Assembly: GCF_036250735.1 (NCBI RefSeq)
Contig: NZ_CP109430.1
Span: forward strand, 1,860,001 to 1,924,000
Length of the DNA: 64,000 nucleotides
Source of the DNA: Streptosporangium sp. NBC_01495
GTDB taxonomy: Bacteria > Actinomycetota > Actinomycetes > Streptosporangiales > Streptosporangiaceae
Reading direction: 5' to 3'
Position numbers and translations under genes: made by a program. The stretch's first letter is position 1. Each line of letters begins with the position of its first letter. The notes below the pieces were generated by a model. It did not search any database. It was not told the origin of the DNA and was given only the letters and a program-made list of their open reading frames with translations. This document shows positions 7,764 to 15,567 of this stretch, in pieces.

Positions 7764-8705
7764 TCAGCGCAGCAGGGATCTCGCCGTCGGCGTCAGGTAC
7801 AGCCGCTCGGGGGGAGAGGCCAGGCGTGCCGACAGTTCGGGAAGCACGTCCTCCACCCACCTCGCCGAGTGTGCGAGCCGCTCGGCGTGCTCGTCGTACC
7901 GCTCCTGGCCCGCGAAGGCGGAGAACCACACGAAGACGTCCTCGCCGGTTCGCACCGGCAGGGCCGGATAGGTGTTCTCCGCGTGTTCGGTTCGCAGGCG
8001 GGCCAGCGGGGCGGCGCCCGTCTCCGCCAGTAGCGGTGCCACCCGGTCGTCGAAGAACCCGGCGAACTCGTCGCCGGGTATGTCCGGGTGGCAGATGGTC
8101 GCGGTGAACAACGACGGGCTCGGCCCGTCGTCCGCGACGGACCAGGCCGTCGTCGCGTCGTCCGTCGCGGGAGGGGTTGTCGCCTCGCCGTCCGTCGCCG
8201 TCTCGCTGCCTGTCGCTGTCTCGCCGTCCGTCGTCGGGCGGGTCGTCGTCTCGCCGTATGTCGCGGACCCGGCCGTGGTCTGGCCGTTCGTCGCGGAACG
8301 GGCCGTCGCCTCACCGTCCGCCGCGGGGCGGACGGCGCCCGAGAGGTCGAAGCCCGCCCCCGGGGCCGCCGGGCGGAGCAGCAGGACGTCGTCGGAGTCG
8401 ATCATCGTCCCGTTGGCCTCGTCGCGGTGGGCCTTCCACACCGGTCCCCCGTAGAAGGCCGCCAGCGCTCCGGCCCGCGACTCCATGTCGCGGAACCCGC
8501 GCAGCCAGACGAACCTTCCAGGGTCGTCCATGTCGCGGAACTGGCCGACGACGCGCATGCCCTCGGCCTCCTGGGACTCGACGAACTCCCTGTCGAACAG
8601 GGTGATCAGGTCCTCCCTCCTGCCGGGGTACAGCGTGTACCGCCTCAGTTCGAGGATCGGGCAGCAGATGTCCTCCGCCTGCCTGTGAAGGGCGTCGTTC
8701 GTCAC
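7764..8705 (-). CDS. NIPSNAP-family protein with a Thr-rich repetitive insertion
   Basis: 313 residues. The N-terminal half is a NIPSNAP/ferredoxin-like alpha-beta barrel domain (ILELRRYTLYPGRREDLITL; GQFRDMDDPGRFVWLRGF; LAAFYGGPVWKAHRDEAN). The C-terminal part (from about residue 195) looks like a second dimeric alpha-beta barrel. Between them, about residues 126-194, is a low-complexity stretch of near-repeats such as DGEATARSATNGQTTAG and DGETATGSETATDGEATTP, encoded by degenerate repeats at about 8120-8330. This looks like in-frame repeat expansion in an inter-domain linker. Start ATG 8705. Biochemical role of bacterial NIPSNAP proteins is not established. Confidence 0.85.
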   Translation of the reverse strand: MTNDALHRQAEDICCPILELRRYTLYPGRREDLITLFDREFVESQEAEGMRVVGQFRDMDDPGRFVWLRGFRDMESRAGALAAFYGGPVWKAHRDEANGTMIDSDDVLLLRPAAPGAGFDLSGAVRPAADGEATARSATNGQTTAGSATYGETTTRPTTDGETATGSETATDGEATTPPATDDATTAWSVADDGPSPSLFTATICHPDIPGDEFAGFFDDRVAPLLAETGAAPLARLRTEHAENTYPALPVRTGEDVFVWFSAFAGQERYDEHAERLAHSARWVEDVLPELSARLASPPERLYLTPTARSLLR

Positions 8706-8755
8706 CGTGGTCGGTCCTTCCCGGAACTGCTCAGTGGTGCCCGCATGCTAGGGGC

Positions 8756-8784
8756 GGGTCACTGACACCCCGCGTCAGTGACCC
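8756..8784. promoter_or_regulatory. 11-bp inverted repeat upstream of NIPSNAP gene, candidate operator
   Basis: GGGTCACTGAC (8756-8766) and GTCAGTGACCC (8774-8784) form a perfect inverted repeat with a 7-nt spacer, about 50 nt upstream of the NIPSNAP start. Operator or part of a termination signal for the PepSY gene are both possible. Confidence 0.5.
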
Positions 8785-8830
8785 GCTCCCGTGTCCGGGC
8801 ACCGCCGTCGTATCCGGCCGGTGCGGGCAC

Positions 8831-8863
8831 GGAGCCCGTGACACCCGAGGTGTCACGGGCTCC
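8831..8863 (-). terminator. Terminator hairpin of the PepSY gene
   Basis: GAGCCCGTGACAC (8832-8844) pairs perfectly with GTGTCACGGGCTC (8850-8862): 13-bp stem and 5-nt loop, 7 nt past the stop codon of the minus-strand PepSY gene. Confidence 0.75.
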
Positions 8864-8869
8864 TTCCCG

Positions 8870-9349
8870 TCAGTCGTCGTCCTGGTCGTCCCGGTCGTCG
8901 TCGGTGTCGTCGGTGTCGTTGGCGTCATCGGCGGCGTCGGCCGCCCGTTCGGCGGCGGTCTCGGTCTCCTGGTCCTGCTCCAGGATCGCGCCGGTGGTGG
9001 CGTCGATGTCGAACTCGTGCTCGACGTCACCCTGGAGGAGCTCGACCTCCCAGCTGGTGGGAGTGTCGTCGCCGTCGAACTCGGCCTTGACGAGCTTGGC
9101 GCCGGGCACCTTGTCCTGAGCGATCTTGATGGCCGCGTCCCGCTTGACCTTGGCCTCGGCCTCTCCGGGCGCGGGGGTCGCGGGGGCGGTGCCGGTCCCG
9201 GGCGTCTCGTTGACCGGCGCGGGAGTCGTCGCCGTACCGCTGGGGGCCGGGGTGGGCGTCGCGGTTCCGGCGAAGGCTACTGCGCCACCTCCGGAGACAA
9301 CGGCGAGGAGCCCGGCGGCGGCGATGGTGAGTTTCGTCGTGTTTCGCAT
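8870..9349 (-). CDS. Secreted PepSY-domain protein with acidic tail
   Basis: 159 residues. Signal peptide MRNTTKLTIAAAGLLAVVSG to about residue 27 (AFAG), then a Thr/Pro/Ala-rich linker, then one PepSY domain (about 68-125) with AAIKIAQDKVPGAKLVKAEF, TSWEVELLQGDVEHEFDIDATTGAIL. The last ~30 residues are almost all Asp, Glu and Ala (DDANDTDDTDDDRDDQDDD), which could bind cations. ATG 9349 gives a normal signal peptide; an upstream in-frame start would spoil it. PepSY domains often regulate proteases or sense envelope conditions; no partner is adjacent. Confidence 0.87.
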   Translation of the reverse strand: MRNTTKLTIAAAGLLAVVSGGGAVAFAGTATPTPAPSGTATTPAPVNETPGTGTAPATPAPGEAEAKVKRDAAIKIAQDKVPGAKLVKAEFDGDDTPTSWEVELLQGDVEHEFDIDATTGAILEQDQETETAAERAADAADDANDTDDTDDDRDDQDDD

Positions 9350-9576
9350 GTCCCAAAGCTTGCCGGGATCCCCGTTAGCGGCACGCTGCGGCAACCCTAA
9401 AGGCAGGTTAAGGCCGTCGAGCGGGTTCGGAGTCCGGTTCCGCCCCGCCGTCCCGGTCCGGTCGCCGGGGATCGCGCGGGAGCGGGGAGCCGGAGTATCA
9501 CGAATGGGGTCTTGTCGAAGTGCGGTCCGAGGATCACTGTCGGAGCAGGGGGGATCCGCAACCCTGGAGGATCGCC

Positions 9577-11070
9577 ATGACTGAAGTCACCCGGTCCCAT
9601 CCGCTCGGAGTCAGCCGCCCGGATCTCGCCGTCGCGGACCTGCCCGAGCCCGAGGAGGTCTTCGGAGTCTCCCGGCTCGGAAAGAAGGAGCTGTTCAAGT
9701 ACGCCGTCGGTCCCAGCCTCATCGCGCTCGGCATCTCCATCGGCAGCGGCGAGTGGCTGCTGGGGCCGCAGGCCGTCGGCCAGTACGGGTTCGTCGGCGT
9801 GGGCTGGGTCATCCTGGTCTCGGCCATCCTGCAGACCTTCTACAACGTCGAGTGCTCCCGTTACGTCATGGCCACCGGTGAGGCGCCGGTGGTCGGCTGG
9901 GGGCGGGTACCGCCCGGCTTCATGCTCTGGGTTCCGCTCTCGGTCTTCGTCGTGATCTTCGCGTTCATCGCCGGAGGCTGGGCCGCCTCCGCCGGGCAGG
10001 GCGTCTACGCGCTCGTCCACGGGGAGGTCGCGCCCGCCGGGGCCGAGGAGCCCCGGCTGTGGGCGATCGGCCTGCTCCTGCTCGTCTTCCTCATCACCGC
10101 CGCCGCCCGCAGGATCAGCCGGGCCCTGGAACTCGCCAACTGGGGCATGATCAGCACGATCCTGATCGCGCTGCTGGTCATCGACCTGTTCGTGGTGCCG
10201 TTCGAGATCTGGTGGGACGCGATCCGCGGCTTCGTCACCCCCGCGGCGCCACCGGCGGGGATCACCGCCACCCAGCTCGGCGCGCTGGCCGGGTTCACCG
10301 CGCTCGCCTCCGGGCTGAACTGGTACGTCATGGGCCACTACCGCGACAAGGGCTACGGCATGGGCTACCGGACCGGGTTCATCGCCGGGATGCGCGGGCC
10401 GAGGAGCGAGCTGCTGGCCAGCGGCGTGACCTTCCCCGACGACGTCGCCAACGCGGGCCGCTGGCGCCGCTGGTACCGCCTCCTGATGGTCGACATGTGG
10501 GGCGTCTTCTTCGTCGGGGCCGTCCTGGGGATGCTGCTGCCCACCATCCTGATGGCCAGGGCGGTCGAGCTGTCCGGCGAGCGGCCGACCCAGGAGAACG
10601 TCCCGACGTTCGTGGCGAGTGCCCTGGGCGACGAATACGGCCAGGCCATGTTCGTCGGCGCGCTGATCCTGGGGGTGCTGATCCTCTTCTCCACCCAGCT
10701 CGGCATCTTCGAGGCGATGGTCCGGGTGGTGACCGACGCCGCCCACGCCACCAGCCCCCGGCTGCGGGTGCTCATCGAGGGCGATCCCCGCAGGTTCTAC
10801 TACCCGTTCATGTTCGGCCTGCTGGTGGTCATCGCCGTCGTGCTGCACCTGGCGCTCCCGATAAGCCTGGTGCAGTGGTCGGCCAACATGTCCAACCTGG
10901 GCGCGCTCATCTATCCGTTCATGCTCATGTACCTCAACGCCAGGTTGCCCCGCCCGGCACGTCCCCGCTGGTGGCACTACGTGATCCTGGTGCTGAACTT
11001 CCTGTTCTTCGGGTTCTTCTTCGTCAATTTCATCGCCGACTTCATCGGTGATCCGCTGGTCACCTTCTGA
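9577..11070 (+). CDS. Nramp-like divalent metal transporter family protein
   Basis: 497-residue polytopic membrane protein with about 11 hydrophobic helices and the LeuT/APC-type arrangement seen in Nramp proteins. TM1 carries GPSLIALGISIGSGEWLLGP; the metal-binding DPGN of classical Nramp transporters is replaced by SGEW here. Typical downstream blocks include WGMISTILIALLVIDLF and ALPISLVQWSANMSNLGALI. ATG 9577 is preceded by GGAGG. Because the canonical metal ligands are missing, the substrate (metal or something else) is open. Monocistronic. Confidence 0.8.
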   Translation: MTEVTRSHPLGVSRPDLAVADLPEPEEVFGVSRLGKKELFKYAVGPSLIALGISIGSGEWLLGPQAVGQYGFVGVGWVILVSAILQTFYNVECSRYVMATGEAPVVGWGRVPPGFMLWVPLSVFVVIFAFIAGGWAASAGQGVYALVHGEVAPAGAEEPRLWAIGLLLLVFLITAAARRISRALELANWGMISTILIALLVIDLFVVPFEIWWDAIRGFVTPAAPPAGITATQLGALAGFTALASGLNWYVMGHYRDKGYGMGYRTGFIAGMRGPRSELLASGVTFPDDVANAGRWRRWYRLLMVDMWGVFFVGAVLGMLLPTILMARAVELSGERPTQENVPTFVASALGDEYGQAMFVGALILGVLILFSTQLGIFEAMVRVVTDAAHATSPRLRVLIEGDPRRFYYPFMFGLLVVIAVVLHLALPISLVQWSANMSNLGALIYPFMLMYLNARLPRPARPRWWHYVILVLNFLFFGFFFVNFIADFIGDPLVTF

Positions 11071-11372
11071 TCCCGTCCCGCCGGTCGCGTCCCCGTGTCT
11101 CCGCGTCCCCGAAGCGTTCCCGGAGCGTCCCCGGAGCGTTCCCGGACCCCTCACCCGGGGACGCGGCGCGAGGGCGGAGGGAGGGGGCGGGTGACGCCGG
11201 CTGAACCCGGCGTGCCGGTCCTGCGTACCTGCCAGTGAAAGCGACCTCGAAATCGACGGCGCGAGCCCGGACCGGAGTTGCGGTCCCGGCTCGTGGCCGG
11301 GCGCGAGCCGCCGTCGTGTCCGCACGCCCTCGATGACGCGGATCTCCACGCTGGAAGGCTGGAAGGATTGGG
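11071..11372. other. Intergenic region with short GC repeats
   Basis: Contains repeated GCGTTCCCGGAGCGTCCCC-type blocks between about 11103 and 11145, then unremarkable sequence up to the next start. No RNA gene or convincing small reading frame seen. Confidence 0.5.
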
Positions 11373-12050
11373 ATGGACGACATCACGGCCGCCGTCGGGA
11401 CTCTTCGCCCCCGCTCCGAGGACTCGTGCCCCTCGTGGTGCGAGCGCGAGCACTCCACCACGTACGTCACCCACGCGGCCGACATCGCCGAGCTGCACAA
11501 CCCCGACGGGTCCACGGTGACCGTCACGCTCTCCCAGCACGTCCAGCCGGGGTACGTGGGGGAGCGGGTGGTGCGCGTCTACACCTGCCTCGGCGAGGAG
11601 ACCGGCATCGCCGACCTGTCACCGGACTCCGCCGAGGCCGTCGGGCGCTCGATCGTCGCCTTCTCCCCCGACGGATCCATGCGCGCGTACGGGCTGGCCC
11701 TGCAGCGGGCCGCCGCGCACCTGCTGCTTCCCGGGCTGGAGATCTCCCGCGACGGTGAGGACCCGGCGGGTCCGGCCAGGGCGTCCGGCCGGGTCCCCGC
11801 CGAGTCGCCCTCGCAGGAGAAGCTGTTCCGGATCGCGTTCCTGTCCGGCTACCTCAACGTGACGAGGGCGCCGGGACCGTTGAGCGGGGGTGTGGTCGAG
11901 CGCCGTCTCAGCCAGGTGCTGTCGCCGAGGGAGACGAGCGAGCTGTGCGACATCGTGCGCGGCATGCTGTCGCGCCGTACCGCCGCGAGCCGGGGAACCT
12001 TCCGCGACGACGCCTACGAGGACTCGTACGACCTCGCGTCGGGACTGTAG
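11373..12050 (+). CDS. DUF6907-type protein
   Basis: 225 residues. The N-terminal CPSWCEREHSTTYVTH block, followed by VTVTLSQHVQPG and RVYTCLGEETGIADLSPDSAEAVG, matches the actinomycete DUF6907 group, which often accompanies XRE/DUF5753 regulators. The C-terminal half (KLFRIAFLSGYLNVTRAPG; RRLSQVLSPRETSELCDIV) is less familiar. ATG 11373 has GGAAGGATTGGG upstream. The next gene downstream, on the same strand, is an XRE-DUF5753 regulator 176 nt away with its own likely promoter. Function unknown. Confidence 0.75.
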   Translation: MDDITAAVGTLRPRSEDSCPSWCEREHSTTYVTHAADIAELHNPDGSTVTVTLSQHVQPGYVGERVVRVYTCLGEETGIADLSPDSAEAVGRSIVAFSPDGSMRAYGLALQRAAAHLLLPGLEISRDGEDPAGPARASGRVPAESPSQEKLFRIAFLSGYLNVTRAPGPLSGGVVERRLSQVLSPRETSELCDIVRGMLSRRTAASRGTFRDDAYEDSYDLASGL

Positions 12051-12116
12051 CGCCGGGGGTTTCGGACACGGTCCGCCGGGCGGAAAGCACCCGGCAAAGG
12101 GAGATTTGTCTCGATC

Positions 12117-12149
12117 TGCACTTACGGTTGCAAGTGCATACGCAAGTGC
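12117..12149. promoter_or_regulatory. GCAAGTGC repeats upstream of the XRE regulator
   Basis: GCAAGTGC occurs at 12130 and 12142 (12-bp spacing) and TGCACTT (12117) is the complement of AAGTGCA (12132). This mixture of direct and inverted copies 80-110 nt before the regulator gene is a plausible autoregulatory site. Confidence 0.45.
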
Positions 12150-12226
12150 GTGTCCAGCGGTGCTGTGCGAAACGCGCTGTATGTGTGAAACTGTGGCACC
12201 GTAGGAAGGTGCGACAGGGAGCCCAC

Positions 12227-13141
12227 ATGGCCAGACAGACCGCGGAAGACAGCGGCGAGCAAGGCGGCGTTCTCGCGTACGCGGGCGGTGGCGGCCCCAC
12301 CATCCTGCGGATTCTGCTGGGCGCCCAGCTGCGGAGGCTGCGCGTCGCCAAGGACATCACCCGCGAGCAGGCCGGTTACGCCATCCGTGCCTCCCACGCC
12401 AAGATCAGCCGGCTGGAGCTCGGGAGGGTCGGCTTCAAGGAACGCGATGTCGCGGACCTGCTGACGATGTACGGGGTGACCGATACCCAGGAAAGGGCCC
12501 CGCTGCTCACGCTGGCCCGTCAGGCCAACGCCCCCGGCTGGTGGCACAAGTACGGAGACCTGCTGCCCAACTGGTTCGAGGTCTACGTCGGGCTCGAAGA
12601 GGCCGCCTCGATCGTCCGGACCTACGAGGTGCAGTTCATCCCCGGCCTCCTGCAGAGTCCCGAGTACGCGCGGGCCGTCATCATGCTCGTGCACGGCGCC
12701 GCCTCCCCGGACGAGGTCGACCGCCGCGTCTCGCTCCGCATGGCCCGCCAGGAGCGTCTGACCAGGCCGGACGCCCCGACGCTCTGGGCCGTGATGGACG
12801 AGGCCGTGCTGCGGCGGCCCATCGGCGGGCCCCACGTGCTGCGCGCCCAGATCGACCACCTGCTCGAAGCGGTCGAGATGCCCAACGTCAAGCTGCAGAT
12901 CATGCCGTTCGAGCGGGGCGGCCACGCCGCGGCCGGCGGCCCGTTCTCCATCCTGCGCTTCCCCGAGCGGGACCTGCCCGACGTGGTCTACATGGAGCAG
13001 CTCACGAGCGCCCTCTACGTGGACAAGCTCGAGGAGACCGACCACTACATGCAGGTCATGGACCGTCTGTGCATCCAGGCGTACTCCGTCTCCGAGAGCA
13101 AGCGGTTCCTGCGCGACCTCCGTGCGGAACTCCCGGACTGA
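12227..13141 (+). CDS. XRE-family regulator with DUF5753 domain
   Basis: 304 residues. N-terminal helix-turn-helix (about 27-85: LGAQLRRLRVAKDITREQAG, SHAKISRLELGRVG), then a DUF5753 sensor-like domain to about residue 290, with VRTYEVQFIPGLLQSPEYAR, LRMARQERL and LQIMPFERGGHAAAGGPFSI. This architecture is a hallmark of filamentous actinomycetes, where these regulators usually pair with a small DUF397 protein; none is present here. ATG 12227 is preceded by AGGGAG. It is followed 145 nt later by a methyltransferase gene on the same strand. Confidence 0.92.
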   Translation: MARQTAEDSGEQGGVLAYAGGGGPTILRILLGAQLRRLRVAKDITREQAGYAIRASHAKISRLELGRVGFKERDVADLLTMYGVTDTQERAPLLTLARQANAPGWWHKYGDLLPNWFEVYVGLEEAASIVRTYEVQFIPGLLQSPEYARAVIMLVHGAASPDEVDRRVSLRMARQERLTRPDAPTLWAVMDEAVLRRPIGGPHVLRAQIDHLLEAVEMPNVKLQIMPFERGGHAAAGGPFSILRFPERDLPDVVYMEQLTSALYVDKLEETDHYMQVMDRLCIQAYSVSESKRFLRDLRAELPD

Positions 13142-13286
13142 TTAGGTTCGGCATGCTTTCAAGGGGATTGCGATGCCTGATGGCTTGAGGCCATCTTGTC
13201 CAGTTATCTGGCGAAATATCAGTTCATGATCTGAAGGCGCCGATCGCTCGTCTACCATGCGGGAAAGACGTGGTGAAGGCGAGGAT

Positions 13287-14099
13287 ATGACTGAGCACGA
13301 GCAGGCTCCGCCGGGAATCGACCCTACGATCCCGAGTGTGGCTCGTATGTACGACTACTACCTGGGGGGTAAGGACAACTTCGCCTCCGACCGGATCGCC
13401 GGTGAGAAGATCGTGGAACTCGTCCCCAACGTCAAGGACGTGGCGCGCTCCAACCGCGCCTTCCTCGGGCGTACCGTGCGGCATCTCGCCGCCGCGGGGA
13501 TCCGCCAGTTCATCGACATCGGCACGGGTCTGCCGACGCAGGAGAACGTGCACCAGGTCGTCCTGCGCGAGGCGCCGGACTCCCAGATCGTGTACGTCGA
13601 CAACGACCCCATCGTGCTCGTCCACGCCCGCGCACTCCTCGCCGACAACGCGCGGACCATCGTGATCCCCGGCGACCTGCGGGAGCCGGGGGCGATCCTC
13701 GACCACCCGGACGTCCGCGAGCGCATCGACTTCGACCAGCCGGTCGCCGTCCTGATGGTGTCCATCCTGCACTTCGTCGGCGACGACAAGGAGGTCTCGG
13801 GCATCGCCGCCTCCTTCGGGGAGCGGCTGGTCCCCGGCAGCCACGTGGTGATCTCCCACGTCACCTCCGGCGACCTCACCGAGGACCAGGTCCGCCAGGG
13901 CCGCGGTGTCTACGGCACGACCACCGCGGGCGGCATCTTCCCCCGTACCCTCACCCAGATCCGCGGCCTGTTCGACGGGCTGGAGATGCTCGAACCCGGC
14001 CTGGTGCCCGTCTACGACTGGCGGCCCGACTCCGGCGACGTCGTCATCCCGCCGGGAGCCGGTGCCATCACCGTCGGAGCCGTCGGGCGGGTTCTGTAG
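13287..14099 (+). CDS. DUF574-family SAM-dependent methyltransferase-like protein
   Basis: 270 residues. Family landmarks: the opening IPSVARMYDYYLGGKDNF, the Rossmann SAM-binding strand RQFIDIGTGLPTQENVH, acidic strand end VYVDNDPIVLVHARALL, and LMVSILHFVGDD. These proteins are abundant in actinomycetes and often sit near XRE/DUF5753 regulators, as here. GGCGAGG precedes ATG 13287; an upstream in-frame start at 13257 is less likely. Substrate unknown. Confidence 0.9.
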   Translation: MTEHEQAPPGIDPTIPSVARMYDYYLGGKDNFASDRIAGEKIVELVPNVKDVARSNRAFLGRTVRHLAAAGIRQFIDIGTGLPTQENVHQVVLREAPDSQIVYVDNDPIVLVHARALLADNARTIVIPGDLREPGAILDHPDVRERIDFDQPVAVLMVSILHFVGDDKEVSGIAASFGERLVPGSHVVISHVTSGDLTEDQVRQGRGVYGTTTAGGIFPRTLTQIRGLFDGLEMLEPGLVPVYDWRPDSGDVVIPPGAGAITVGAVGRVL

Positions 14100-14105
14100 G
14101 AGCGT

Positions 14106-14137
14106 CCCGTCCGCGTTCCTCCGGGGGCGCGGACGGG
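14106..14137 (+). terminator. Hairpin terminator after the DUF574 gene
   Basis: CCCGTCCGCG (14106-14115) pairs perfectly with CGCGGACGGG (14128-14137), 10-bp stem and 12-nt loop, 7 nt after the stop codon. Confidence 0.7.
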
Positions 14138-14312
14138 AACCCCGGGGAACGCGTGGATGCCCGAGGTCCGGGGATCCCCGGAGCGGGGCCGAGATCACGG
14201 TCGGTCCCGCTCCCCGAGTTCTACGGGTACCTCCGAACCCCTTTGGGCACCCTAGGCCGACACCGGGCCGGGGAACGGTGAACCCGCCGGGGCCGGTGAG
14301 CGTATCTGAAGG

Positions 14313-14774
14313 ATGTTGACACATTCGCGCCAGACCGGTGTCGCCAGGAACGCCCGGGTGGTCGCCACGGTGATTCTCGCCCTGTCCTTCTCCCTCGCCT
14401 GCAGCGCGGAACAGCCCGCGAGCGCCCCCGCCGCCGCGGCCGGAAACGCGGCCCCCGCGGGTCCGCCTCCAACCGTCGAGCAACTCGCCAAGAAGGTCGA
14501 CTGCAAGCCCCAGATCCAGGTCGACGCGGTCGACATCCGGACGGGAGCCTGCAAGACCTCCGTCGGCCAGTTCTTCATCAGCACCTTCGTCACCCAGTCC
14601 GGCAAGGACCAGTGGATGGACCAGGCGCCGGAGTACAACCCCCACCTGGTCGGGGAGCTGTGGACCGTGCTCGGCGCCAGGAAGGTCCTGGACGAGTTGC
14701 GCGTGACGCTCGGCGGGGACCTGCACCTGACCGACCACCGGGTGAGCCCGACCCCCACGCCGCCCGCCGGGTGA
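14313..14774 (+). CDS. Putative lipoprotein, unknown function
   Basis: 153 residues. Signal sequence with a lipobox (LSFSLAC, lipidated Cys at about residue 30), an Ala/Pro-rich spacer, then a small domain with VDCKPQIQVDAVDIRTGACK containing two cysteines that could form a disulfide, and QFFISTFVTQSGKDQWMDQA. Membrane anchored on the outer face of the cytoplasmic membrane. ATG 14313 is the only reasonable start for the signal peptide. Similar lipoproteins of unknown role occur in related genera. Confidence 0.78.
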   Translation: MLTHSRQTGVARNARVVATVILALSFSLACSAEQPASAPAAAAGNAAPAGPPPTVEQLAKKVDCKPQIQVDAVDIRTGACKTSVGQFFISTFVTQSGKDQWMDQAPEYNPHLVGELWTVLGARKVLDELRVTLGGDLHLTDHRVSPTPTPPAG

Positions 14775-14785
14775 CGGGCGAGGCC

Positions 14786-14819
14786 GGCCCGCACCGGGCG
14801 AGCGCGCCCGGTGCGGGCC
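14786..14819 (+). terminator. Strong hairpin terminator after the lipoprotein gene
   Basis: GGCCCGCACCGGGCG (14786-14800) pairs perfectly with 14805-14819: 15-bp stem with AGCG tetraloop. A second hairpin, CCCTCCC-TTCC-GGGAGGG, follows at 14843-14860. Confidence 0.85.
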
Positions 14820-14886
14820 GGGGCCTCGGTGCCGCCCGAAGGCCCTCCCTTCCGGGAGGGCGAGACCTTCGCGGGACTGTCACTTG

Positions 14887-14955
14887 CCGTAGCGCTGCTA
14901 GATGTGCGAGCTACGTTATTAATAGCGGAGATCGACTTAATAGCGGCGCTAGAAC
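14887..14955. promoter_or_regulatory. AT-rich island with direct repeats, candidate control region
   Basis: Within very GC-rich surroundings, TTAATAGCGG occurs twice (14919 and 14937, spaced 18 bp), flanked by TAGCGCTGCTAG (14890) and AGCGGCGCTAG (14942). The rest of 14861-15233 holds no gene I can support; a weak 75-codon frame from 14960 has poor composition. Confidence 0.45.
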
Positions 14956-15233
14956 AAGCATGATGCCCACCCGGGAGCGCCGTGAGCGGGCGCGGCGCCA
15001 TCGGCTGATCGTGACGGTCGCCCGCGAGCCGGCCGGGGCCGAGGGGGGAGGCGGTCACGACGCGCCGTCTCGCCGAGCGGCCCTGGTTCCTCGGGTTCCT
15101 CCTCGCCCGCCGACGATGGCCGGTGACTCCGCGCACGCGTTTCCGGTCGGGACCTCAGGGAGGGCGAACTTTATCCCTGAATGAAATAGATACGGCATTG
15201 CCTGCTGATTCGTCGGTCCGTAGCATCCGTCCC

Positions 15234-15458
15234 ATGTCCATCACACGTGAGTTCGCCTACGCATCGTCCTCGCGTCCCGCTGACGGCGAGTGCGTGTGGT
15301 ATCGCTCCAAGGGCGATCTCTACGACCTGATTCGCACGGGCAGCGACGGAGATTTCCGGTATCACGCTTTCCACGCCCGCGACGGCCGCTATCTCCAGGC
15401 CTTCGCCTCCTGGCAGGACGGCCTGGAGTGGATCAGGGAGCGTGTCGAGGGCGAGTAG
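15234..15458 (+). CDS. Small hypothetical protein
   Basis: 74 residues, no cysteine pattern or membrane segment. Visible sequence includes DGECVWYRSKGDLYDLIRTG and YLQAFASWQDGLEWIRERVE; the aromatic-rich middle and acidic helix at the end suggest a compact alpha/beta fold. ATG 15234 was chosen because the upstream extension has no protein-like composition; no clear Shine-Dalgarno is seen. Convergent with the next gene. Function unknown. Confidence 0.6.
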   Translation: MSITREFAYASSSRPADGECVWYRSKGDLYDLIRTGSDGDFRYHAFHARDGRYLQAFASWQDGLEWIRERVEGE

Positions 15459-15567
15459 GGCGGTCCGGAGGCAGAGCTCCGATCAGGTGACCGGGTTGGC
15501 CCAGGCCCCCGGGGATCGGCCCGCCCCGCTCCGGCGGGACCGGCGGCCGGTTCTGCCGGGGGAGGGA

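Noticed and set aside
9397-11349. 650-codon frame antisense to the Nramp-like gene
   Set aside because: His/Gln/Asp-rich chance translation of an opposite coding strand.
14960-15184. 75-codon plus-strand frame behind the AT-rich island
   Set aside because: Arg-rich, low-complexity translation and no ribosome site, despite the suggestive upstream repeats.
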